Shown here in pieces: positions 43,812-51,508 of a stretch of 64,000 nucleotides of DNA. A program made the position numbers and the translations under genes. The notes beneath the pieces were generated by a model. That model searched no databases. It was not told where the DNA came from and saw only the letters and a list, made by a program, of their open reading frames with translations. The DNA is from JBDXHU01 sp039989475 (GTDB lineage: Bacteria > Pseudomonadota > Gammaproteobacteria > Pseudomonadales > Halieaceae). How positions within the stretch are numbered: the stretch's first letter is position 1; the number at the start of each line of letters is the position of its first letter. The stretch lies in contig JBDXHU010000002.1 of the NCBI GenBank assembly GCA_039989475.1, positions 744,001 through 808,000 on the forward strand. The letters are read 5' to 3'.

Positions 43812-45275
43812 TTGCCAAGTTACATTGCTGCCAATCCGTGGACCGACCATGTGCTCAAAGCCATGGCTGAGCTGCGCGAGCAATCCTCAGCCACAGCTAT
43901 AAATCTGGAGCAGTCCCAGCGCGACGACCTCGACCGCCTGATCTCTGCCGGCGCTGCGCTGGAGGCATTGCTGGGCGAATCCGATGACCCCGCGACACAG
44001 CAGCACGATATTCTCAATGTGCTTGGCGCCCTGCGCGGTTATACCGAGATCCTGCTGGAAGACATGGAGCAGGCATTTCCCGCCTTGCAAGCGGTACTGG
44101 AACGAGTACTTAAGACGATTGCTTCCGCCTCCAGCGAGGATCAAGGCGCGATAATGCAAGAGACCAGCCAGCTCGTCTCTGACTTGACTGGCACCATCCT
44201 CGCCGTAGACGACAATGCCGATAACCGCGACCTCCTGACTCGCTACCTGAATCGCTCCGGCCACGACTCCCTGGTTGCCAGCAGCGGACAGGAGGCACTG
44301 CAATTACTCGAAGAGCATGAGGTGGACCTGGTACTGCTCGACCTGATCATGCCCGGGATGGACGGCAATGAGGTGCTCACCCGCATCAAGGACAATGTGG
44401 CACTGCGTCCTATACCTGTCATCGTTATCTCAGGGCGCCAGGACATGGAGGGCATCATAGAATGCATCGAGGCCGGCGCCGACGACTACCTGTTCAAGCC
44501 CTTCAATCCGGTGCTACTGCAGGCGCGCATCAAAGCTGGACTTGAGCGCAAGCGCTGGCACGACAAGGAAGAACAGTACCGACTACAGCTTGAGCGCAGT
44601 GAAAAGTTTATCCGCGCCACCTTTGGTCGCTATGTATCGGATGAGATTGTTGACAACCTGCTGGAAGAACCCGAGGGCTTGAAACTGGGTGGTGACCTGC
44701 GCGAGGTCACCATGTTGATGTCGGACATTCGCCAGTTCTCAACAATTTGTGAAAGACTGCCGCCGGACCAGGTAATGCGAATGCTCAACAATTACCTGGG
44801 CACCATGTCGGAAATAATCATTGGATACCAGGGCACCATCGATGAATTCATCGGTGACGCCATTCTCGCCATATTTGGCGCACCCATTCATCGTGAGGAC
44901 GATGCCGACCGGGCTGTACAGTGCGCACTGGACATGCAACAGGCAATGCAGGACATCAATCGTGAAAACAAAAAGAACGGCCTTCCCGAAATCAGCATGG
45001 GCATAGGCGTCAACACCGGCGCTGTCATCACCGGCAACATTGGTTCAGAGAAACGCAGCAAGTACGGTGTGGTGGGCCACCATGTGAATTTAACTGCCCG
45101 TATCGAATCACAGACCGCCGGCGGCGACATTCTTGTTTCCACCAGCACCCTGGACAAACTGCAGATACCCGTAAACATCGGCAAACAGCAGCAGGCCCAG
45201 GTCAAGGGTATTAATGAGATAGTGACCATGCACCAGATTCTGGGCAACAACGAAGGCAAGAGTGATGTCGTTTAA
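43812..45275 (+). CDS. Response regulator-class III nucleotide cyclase fusion (guanylate cyclase-like)
   Basis: The 487-residue protein has three parts. Residues 1-125 are helical and hold QQHDILNVLGALRGYTEIL, which looks like a histidine-kinase dimerisation H-box around His65. Residues 128-245 form a receiver domain with acidic pair Asp133-134, phospho-acceptor Asp177 (LLDLIMPGMDG) and Lys229. Residues 265-470 form a class III cyclase with metal ligands Asp305 and Asp349 and catalytic Asn426 and Arg430. The base-selecting pair reads Glu345 and Gly419 in place of Lys and Asp/Thr of adenylate cyclases, so GTP is a likely substrate. The start is TTG with GGA upstream; an ATG at 43863 is the alternative. 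The receiver and kinase genes follow at once. Confidence 0.9.
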   Translation: MPSYIAANPWTDHVLKAMAELREQSSATAINLEQSQRDDLDRLISAGAALEALLGESDDPATQQHDILNVLGALRGYTEILLEDMEQAFPALQAVLERVLKTIASASSEDQGAIMQETSQLVSDLTGTILAVDDNADNRDLLTRYLNRSGHDSLVASSGQEALQLLEEHEVDLVLLDLIMPGMDGNEVLTRIKDNVALRPIPVIVISGRQDMEGIIECIEAGADDYLFKPFNPVLLQARIKAGLERKRWHDKEEQYRLQLERSEKFIRATFGRYVSDEIVDNLLEEPEGLKLGGDLREVTMLMSDIRQFSTICERLPPDQVMRMLNNYLGTMSEIIIGYQGTIDEFIGDAILAIFGAPIHREDDADRAVQCALDMQQAMQDINRENKKNGLPEISMGIGVNTGAVITGNIGSEKRSKYGVVGHHVNLTARIESQTAGGDILVSTSTLDKLQIPVNIGKQQQAQVKGINEIVTMHQILGNNEGKSDVV

Positions 45276-45648
45276 GATCCTGCTGGTGGAAGACAATGAA
45301 ATGAATCGAGACATGCTCAGCCGACGACTCGGGCGTGCCGACTTTGAGGTGCTGGTGGCCGGCGACGGCCAGCAAGCACTGGATATTATTCGCGAGCAGC
45401 ACCCCGACGTAGTGCTGCTCGATATGAACTTGCCCATCAAGGATGGCTGGACCACCTGCCGTGAGGTTCGGGCCGACCCCACTATCGCCGATACCCGCAT
45501 TATTGCCCTTACTGCGCACGCCATGGGCGAAGACCGTACTCGTGCAATGGAGGCCGGTTGTGATGACTATGCCACCAAGCCTATCGACTTTCCCGACCTG
45601 CTCCTGAAAATCAATGGCCTGGATAACGGCCAGGGAGACAATAATTGA
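45265..45648 (+). CDS. Single-domain response regulator (CheY-like)
   Basis: The 127-residue protein is one receiver domain: KILLVEDNEMNRDML, phospho-acceptor Asp in VVLLDMNLPIKDGW, Thr in ALTAHAM and Lys in TKPIDF. The MNRDML and AHAM forms are those of phosphorelay or DivK-like receivers. There is no output domain, so it must pass the signal to a partner, perhaps the kinase or the cyclase. The ATG lies within the end of the cyclase gene and the stop overlaps the kinase start codon (TTGA). Confidence 0.94.
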   Translation: MSFKILLVEDNEMNRDMLSRRLGRADFEVLVAGDGQQALDIIREQHPDVVLLDMNLPIKDGWTTCREVRADPTIADTRIIALTAHAMGEDRTRAMEAGCDDYATKPIDFPDLLLKINGLDNGQGDNN

Positions 45649-47192
45649 GTCTTAGTCGACGGCTAACCCTTTCGCTTCTTGCGATTTTGCTGATTTTTTC
45701 ACTCAATGTGGGAACTCACTTCTGGGGTAGTTTTGCTCGTACCGAGAGCATGAATGCCTATCGCGCCTCTGTCAGCGCGCAGCAGTTGGCAACGGCGATT
45801 GGCCTGCAACTGGAGGAGCAACGCAAGCAGATTCGGGTTCTCGCGACACTGCGCGAAACCACCGAGGAGCGCCTTGGCGAAGAGGATCGCGACCGGGCCG
45901 CGGCCAATCTCGCTGCGGTCAGTGATTCCATCGAGCTTTTGGGCGAGGCCTCTCACGATGTCACCCGACCTCAGTACGAAGCCCTGATACGCGCCAGCGG
46001 TGAGATATTGCCGGCCTGGCAGCAGTTCTACCTGAATTACAACGACGCCGCCTGGAGCTCTCCCTACCCTGCGCCAGACGTTCCCGAGCTGTACGATGAA
46101 ACCCGACAGAAGCTTAAAGTCCTGGAAGAGCGCCAGAGTTTTATTGCCGACCAGCAGGCCGCCATTATCGACCGCACCATTGCCCTGACCGACCGCATTA
46201 CCGCGATTGGCTACCTGGCCTCGGTATTTCTATCCAGTATTCTGGGCTTTTTCCTGATTCGCTATACCAACAACTCATTCAGCCGGCTCAAGACCGGCAC
46301 CCTGCGTATCGGCAGCGGCGACCTCAATTATCGAATTGAGAGCATTGAGGATGCCAGTGAAATTTCCGATCTGGCTGGCGCCTTCAATGAGATGTCAGAC
46401 AAACTGCGCAACGCCATCGAAGAAGTGCGCAGTGCCAAGGAAGATGCAGACCGCGCCAACCAGGCCAAGAGCAGTTTCCTCGCCAACGTCAGCCACGAAC
46501 TGCGGACTCCGCTTAACGCTATTATTGGTTACAGCGAGATGTTGTTCGACGAGCTGGAAGACAAGTCCGAAGTGGATAAACCGCAGTTTCAAAGTGACCT
46601 GGATAAAATCATCATTTCCGGAAAACAGCTGCTATCGCTGATCAACGACATACTCGACCTGTCAAAAATCGAGACCGGCAAGATGCCCCTGTATCCTGAA
46701 AAGTTCAGTGTTGCCGAACTCTTCGAACAGGCCAGTCACACTATTGAGCCCCTACTCGGCCGCAACAACAACACGCTGGAGGTCAGTACCAGTGATCGCC
46801 TGCCGATGTTTTTCAATGACGCCACCAAGTTTCGCCAGGTTTTCGTAAACCTGCTAAGCAATGCCTGCAAGTTTACCGAGTCCGGCGTAATTCGACTGAG
46901 TGCAGAACCCCTGCAGGGAGACGAGCCGCGGGTGCTTTTTTGTGTCAGTGATGATGGCATCGGAATGACGCCGGAGCAGCAGGACCAGATATTTGATGCC
47001 TTTGTACAGGCCGAAGACTCCACCAGCGCCAACTACGGTGGTACCGGCCTGGGTTTGGCCATATGCAAAGACTACTGCGAATTGATGGGTGGGGAGATTA
47101 CCGTGGAGAGCGAACCCGGAGTTGGCACTACTTTCCGAGTAAACCTCCCGGTTCAGGTTCACGCCCCAGGGTTAGATCACGAAGCCGCTTGA
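45645..47192 (+). CDS. Membrane sensor histidine kinase
   Basis: The 515-residue kinase has a membrane segment (about 7-27), an extracytoplasmic helical sensor domain (about 28-187, lacking a recognisable ligand motif), a second segment (188-207), a HAMP domain (about 208-262), and a HisKA with His284 in ANVSHELRTPLNAIIGY. The ATPase follows with N-box VFVNLLSNACKFT, G1 CVSDDGIGM and G2 GGTGLGLAI. The start is TTG with GGGAGA seven bases upstream, overlapping the receiver stop. It likely phosphorylates the CheY-like protein and the cyclase receiver. Its last 65 bases overlap the end of the convergent lipoprotein gene. Confidence 0.94.
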   Translation: MSLSRRLTLSLLAILLIFSLNVGTHFWGSFARTESMNAYRASVSAQQLATAIGLQLEEQRKQIRVLATLRETTEERLGEEDRDRAAANLAAVSDSIELLGEASHDVTRPQYEALIRASGEILPAWQQFYLNYNDAAWSSPYPAPDVPELYDETRQKLKVLEERQSFIADQQAAIIDRTIALTDRITAIGYLASVFLSSILGFFLIRYTNNSFSRLKTGTLRIGSGDLNYRIESIEDASEISDLAGAFNEMSDKLRNAIEEVRSAKEDADRANQAKSSFLANVSHELRTPLNAIIGYSEMLFDELEDKSEVDKPQFQSDLDKIIISGKQLLSLINDILDLSKIETGKMPLYPEKFSVAELFEQASHTIEPLLGRNNNTLEVSTSDRLPMFFNDATKFRQVFVNLLSNACKFTESGVIRLSAEPLQGDEPRVLFCVSDDGIGMTPEQQDQIFDAFVQAEDSTSANYGGTGLGLAICKDYCELMGGEITVESEPGVGTTFRVNLPVQVHAPGLDHEAA

Positions 47193-47709
47193 TCGCCTCT
47201 TCTCTCTTTTCAACCTCTTCACGCAAACTGCCGTTAGACCGCTTGAGCTGCTCAATCTGCTGATACATATCGAGGAAGGTCTCCAGCGAGTCCTTCATTA
47301 ACAAAACCTCACCGTGCAGTTGAGTCTCCGGTGCTATGGAATTGCGCATATCTGCGTAACTCACTCGCGCCGCATCACGATCAAGAATGGGGCTATTGGG
47401 CAAAATACTCAGGTAGGCTATAGCAATACGAGCCTCCACATCAGCCAGCTGGGTTTTCTCTATACGCTGGTAGCGCTGGAAGTACTGCAGTGATTCAAGG
47501 TACTCACCGTTTTCCAGGGCATTGAAGCCCTTCTCAAGGAAGGTGTAGTCGGTTTGTTCGACCTCTCGCAGGCAATCGCCGCTGGGCAAATTCAGGGTCA
47601 GTTCGGGAACCGCCTGATCCGGCTCCGGCTCGGGCTGACGCTCGGGTTGACCGCCGCAGGCAGTCAACAGCAGTGCGCTCAATATGCAGGCTGATACACG
47701 TGTAGTCAT
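47128..47709 (-). CDS. Putative lipoprotein with coiled coil (QseG/YfhG-like)
   Basis: The 193-residue protein has a lipoprotein signal (ACILSALLLTACGG), a Pro/Glu linker (PERQPEPEPDQ), a helical middle with a TPR-like FNALENGEYLESLQYFQRY, and a C-terminal coiled coil (about 140-180). The layout resembles QseG/YfhG, a lipoprotein tied to a two-component system, but the similarity is weak. It follows lysS by 33 bases and may be co-transcribed with prfB-lysS; it converges on the kinase gene with a 65-base overlap. Confidence 0.75.
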   Translation of the reverse strand: MTTRVSACILSALLLTACGGQPERQPEPEPDQAVPELTLNLPSGDCLREVEQTDYTFLEKGFNALENGEYLESLQYFQRYQRIEKTQLADVEARIAIAYLSILPNSPILDRDAARVSYADMRNSIAPETQLHGEVLLMKDSLETFLDMYQQIEQLKRSNGSLREEVEKREEAIKRLRDLTLGREPEPGGLLGK

Positions 47710-47742
47710 GTCGGCGATAATAGCACCGCCACGCGCCGCTGC

Positions 47743-49233
47743 CTATGCAGGGCGCATATGCGGAAACAGCAGCACATCCCGAATCGAGGCGCTATCAGTG
47801 AAGAACATCACCAGCCTGTCTATGCCTATACCCTCGCCCACCGTGGGCGGCATGCCATATTCAAGGGCCGTAATGTAATCGGCGTCGTAATGCATGGCTT
47901 CCAGGTCGCCTGCATCTTTCTCCGCGACCTGGGCGCGGAAACGATCGGCCTGGTCCTCAGAGTCATTGAGTTCGGAAAAGCCATTCGCCATCTCACGCCC
48001 GGCCAGGAAGAACTCAAAACGATCGGTTACAAAAGGATTGTCATCATTGCGACGTGACAGTGGCGAAACCTCGGTCGGGTACTCTGTAATAAAGGTAGGC
48101 TGGTCAAGCAAGTGCTCGACGGTTTTCTCAAAGATCTCAATTTGCACCTTGCCCAGGCCCCAGCTGTCCTTCAGCGGTATTTCAAGACCCGCGGCAATAG
48201 CCCGCGCTCCCTTCTCATCGTTCAGCTGGCTGACATCCATCTCTGGATTGAAATGAGTGATCGACTCCAGCACCGTCATTCGCTGGAAGGGCTGTCCAAG
48301 GTCATAGTCCTTGCCCTGGTAGCTGACCAGGCTGGAACCAAGCACCTGCTGTGAAATATTGCGCAGCATTTCCTCGGTGAGATCAATGGCATCCCGGTAA
48401 TCAGCGTAAGCCCAGTAGAACTCCAGCATGGTAAACTCGGGATTGTGTCGGGTCGACAAGCCCTCATTGCGGAAGCTGCGGTTAATTTCGAACACGCGCT
48501 CAAAACCACCCACGGTGAGGCGCTTCAAATAGAGCTCCGGGGCAATACGCAGGTACATATCCATATCCAGTGCATTGTGGTGTGTCACGAAGGGACGCGC
48601 CGCGGCGCCGCCGGGTATGACCTGCATCATCGGTGTTTCAACTTCCATAAAATCACGCGCCTGCATAAAGCGACGAATAGCGTCGACAATCTGTGAACGC
48701 TTGCGGAACACCTCGCGCGACTCCGCATTAACAATCAGGTCTACGTAGCGCTGTCGGTAACGCAACTCCTGGTCCGCCAGGCCGTGATACTTGTCCGGCA
48801 GTGGCCGCAGGGCCTTGGTCAGCAGGCGCGCCTCGCGCATATCAATGTATAGATCGCCCTTGCCGGAACGGTGCAGTGGGCCGCTGGCGGCCACAATGTC
48901 GCCAAGATCCCAGGACTTGATCTGCGCCAACACCTCGGGTGACAGCTCTTTGCGATTTACGTAGAACTGAATCTCGCCGCTGTCATCCTGGATCAACAGG
49001 AAGGCGCCACGGTTGCGCGTCAAGCGACCACATACCGAGAACGGCTCCGCGGCCTGTTCCAAATCTTCCTTGCCCACCTCGGCAAAGCGCTGCTGCAGGT
49101 CGCCGGCGTAAGCGCTGCGCCTGAAGTCATTGGGGAAGGCATTCCCCTGCGCGCGTAACTCATCCAGCTTGGCACGCCTTTCAGCAACCAGCTTATTCTC
49201 GTCCTGCTCTGTCGAAGGGCTTTCTTCGCTCAT
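47743..49233 (-). CDS. lysS: Lysyl-tRNA synthetase (class II)
   Basis: The 496-residue enzyme has an OB-fold anticodon domain (VCGRLTRNRGAFLLIQDDSGEIQFY) and class II motifs, including motif 2 FRNEGLSTRHNPEFTMLEFYWA and motif 3 GEGIGIDRLVMFF. It charges tRNA-Lys. It follows prfB by 13 bases, the usual prfB-lysS operon. Confidence 0.98.
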   Translation of the reverse strand: MSEESPSTEQDENKLVAERRAKLDELRAQGNAFPNDFRRSAYAGDLQQRFAEVGKEDLEQAAEPFSVCGRLTRNRGAFLLIQDDSGEIQFYVNRKELSPEVLAQIKSWDLGDIVAASGPLHRSGKGDLYIDMREARLLTKALRPLPDKYHGLADQELRYRQRYVDLIVNAESREVFRKRSQIVDAIRRFMQARDFMEVETPMMQVIPGGAAARPFVTHHNALDMDMYLRIAPELYLKRLTVGGFERVFEINRSFRNEGLSTRHNPEFTMLEFYWAYADYRDAIDLTEEMLRNISQQVLGSSLVSYQGKDYDLGQPFQRMTVLESITHFNPEMDVSQLNDEKGARAIAAGLEIPLKDSWGLGKVQIEIFEKTVEHLLDQPTFITEYPTEVSPLSRRNDDNPFVTDRFEFFLAGREMANGFSELNDSEDQADRFRAQVAEKDAGDLEAMHYDADYITALEYGMPPTVGEGIGIDRLVMFFTDSASIRDVLLFPHMRPA

Positions 49234-49246
49234 GGATTATCCTGTT

Positions 49247-50345
49247 TCACAATCCCTGCTTGAGGGACGCCTCGATAAATGGGTCGATACTTCCATCCAG
49301 TACCGCCTGGGTGTTCGACGTTTCAATATTGGTGCGCAAATCCTTAACCCGCTGGTCATCCAATACGTAGGAACGTATCTGGCTGCCCCAGCCAATATCA
49401 GACTTGCTGTCCTCTACCGCCTGGGCGGCCTCGCGCCGCCTCAGCATCTCCTGCTCGTAAAGCCGTGCTCGCAGCATTTTCCAGGCCCTGTCCCGGTTCT
49501 GGTGCTGGGACCTCTCACTCTGGCACTGCACCACAATACCCGAGGGCTCATGCGTTAAACGCACTGCGGAGTCGGTTTTGTTCACATGCTGGCCACCGGC
49601 ACCGGAGGCGCGATAGGTATCGGTACGCACGTCCGATGGATCAACATCTATTTCAACGCTGTCATCGATCTCTGGAGAGACGAAAACCGAGCAGAAAGAT
49701 GTGTGGCGCCGATTACCGGAATCAAAAGGCGATTTGCGCACTAGCCGGTGTACTCCGGTTTCGGTGCGCAGCCAGCCGAAGGCATAATCCCCCTCAAAAC
49801 GAATCGTGGCGCTCTTGATGCCGGCCACCTCACCTGAAGACGCTTCTTCCAGTGTCGTTTTGAATCCCCTGGCCTCGCCCCAGCGCAGATACATGCGCAA
49901 CACCATCTCGGCCCAGTCCTGGGCCTCGGTACCGCCGGAACCTGACTGGATATCCAGGAAGGCGTTATTGGCGTCCATGGGCCCCGAAAACATCCGCCGG
50001 AACTCAAGTTGCTCCAGTTGCGCCAGCATTTGATCGATCTCGCCCTGGATATCATCCACCGTCGCGGTATCGTCTTCCTCGGCTGCCATTTGCAGGAGAT
50101 CAGCGGCGTCGCTGCTACCTTCTTGTAGCCGTTCGATGGTAGTGACTATTGTTTCCAGGGCGGCCCGTTCACGGCCCAACTCCTGGGCCCGCTCAGGTTC
50201 CTCCCATACGCTGGGCTCGGCCAGCTCCAGCTCTACCTCGGCGAGTCGGTCTTTGCGATGAGCGTAGTCAAAGATACCCCCTAAGCACATCGGTGCGCTC
50301 ATCGATATCTTTCAGGGTTTGCAGCAGCGGATTAATTTCCAGCAT
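49247..50345 (-). CDS. prfB: Peptide chain release factor 2, with programmed +1 frameshift
   Basis: The gene starts at an ATG at 50345; 25 codons are followed by TGA at codon 26 (50268-50270). The context is AGGGGGTATCTTTGAC, the classic frameshift signal with an internal Shine-Dalgarno, CTT slippery codon and UGA-C. After a +1 shift reading goes on as DYAHRKDRLAEVE for 340 more residues, giving 365 in total, as in E. coli. The release factor has the stop-recognition SPF (RKSPFDSGNRRHTS) and the GGQ in GAGGQHVNKTDS. RF2 levels are autoregulated through recognition of this UGA. Confidence 0.97.
50266..50282 (-). promoter_or_regulatory. prfB: prfB programmed frameshift site
   Basis: On the minus strand AGGGGG is followed by TAT, the slippery CTT, and TGA-C. 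When RF2 is scarce, ribosomes slip +1 and make full-length RF2; when it is plentiful, they stop. Confidence 0.95.
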
Positions 50346-50373
50346 TATCTATCATCGTTGTCCGGGGGCGCGC

Positions 50374-50403
50374 ATTCTAACGCAGGGGCTAAAACCGGTT
50401 CAA
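50374..50403 (-). promoter_or_regulatory. Promoter of prfB-lysS (TTGAAC, 18 bp, TAGAAT)
   Basis: TTGAAC (50398-50403) and TAGAAT (50374-50379) on the minus strand are 18 bp apart; the -10 matches five of six bases. The -35 overlaps the last codons of the permease gene. Confidence 0.5.
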
Positions 50404-51456
50404 CACAACAGCGATAAGCAGAATTTGCGGCAAACTTACCAGGGGCAGGAATAAGGCGATTTTCCAGGATGCTGTGGTGTCCTTGATCGACATGATTTCC
50501 GTGTAATCCGTGGCAACACCGGCCATCAGGAAGGTAAAAGAGTTACCCGGTGCGCCGGCGCGATTCATAATATCAGCGGCCACCGGTGTGGTGCCCTCAG
50601 AGCATACCTCGATCACGGTGGCAGCCAACAATGTTAACCACAGGCCCGCCATGCTGGCACCGAACCAGGCTGCGAATTGCTCCGGAGCGACCACAGCGCG
50701 GATTAGCGCCGCCAGCAATATCCCGAACAGGCCCCAGCGTATGACCACCCGGGCACCACGCAGACCATCACCCAGCAGGGCCACAGTCCCCTTCAGCGAG
50801 AAATTCCAGTCGCTGCGAAACTCACGCCACAGGTCGCGGAACTTTGCGTCGGGATCCAGCGTGTCGCGATAGGGATTGGCAGGCAGGGTCCCGCGGCGCA
50901 CCAGGCCGTCAAAAATGTAACCGCTGCTTATCCCGATAATCAAGGACAGCAGTATGAACAGCAGTGTCCACTTCACCCCGATCAGGCCAAACAGGATCAA
51001 GGTCAGCGAAAAGGAATTCCAGGGGCTGGCCAAGAGGAAGGCCATGACCTGACCGACCGTGGCACCGCGCTCGTAAAGCTTCATCCCCACCGCCAGGATG
51101 CCATGGCTGCATAGATCCAGAAACACCCCGGCCAGGGTCGCCCGCAATAGTGAGCGGAAACCGTCCCGGTGGCCCAGCACGGACATGACAAGGTCCCGCG
51201 GTATGCGGGCCAGCACGCCCACGAACACAACGCCCAGGGTCATGCCCCACCACATTTTGTTGAACAACTCGACCACACCGTGGCTCAGTGCTGCAAAGCG
51301 CCCCATCGCCGGACCATGCTCGATAAACAGACCCAGCAGGTAGAAACCGGCTACTGCCGCGACGCAAAACCACAGGAACCAGTCTGGCCGCCCCGCCGGG
51401 CGGGCACAGTGATCGCCCTGTTGTTCGGTCTCTTCCTCGTGGCAACAATCGCTCAT
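50389..51456 (-). CDS. Permease of the ArsP/SO_0444 metal-efflux type
   Basis: The 355-residue protein has about eight to ten membrane segments with a central hydrophilic loop (about 195-240). The N-terminus SDCCHEEETEQQGDHC is rich in Cys and His, a likely metal-binding patch. Segments such as FLDLCSHGILAVGMKLYERG, FLLASPWNSFSL and EVCSEGTTPVAADIMNRAG match the PF03773 permease family, which includes proposed Cu/Zn and organoarsenical exporters. The transported ion is unknown. It lies between recJ and prfB and is probably its own unit. Confidence 0.85.
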   Translation of the reverse strand: MSDCCHEEETEQQGDHCARPAGRPDWFLWFCVAAVAGFYLLGLFIEHGPAMGRFAALSHGVVELFNKMWWGMTLGVVFVGVLARIPRDLVMSVLGHRDGFRSLLRATLAGVFLDLCSHGILAVGMKLYERGATVGQVMAFLLASPWNSFSLTLILFGLIGVKWTLLFILLSLIIGISSGYIFDGLVRRGTLPANPYRDTLDPDAKFRDLWREFRSDWNFSLKGTVALLGDGLRGARVVIRWGLFGILLAALIRAVVAPEQFAAWFGASMAGLWLTLLAATVIEVCSEGTTPVAADIMNRAGAPGNSFTFLMAGVATDYTEIMSIKDTTASWKIALFLPLVSLPQILLIAVVLNRF

Positions 51457-51508
51457 GAAACTGTCCTTGGCATACCCCGCCAGTCTAACCCTTCCCGGCC
51501 CGGGAAGC

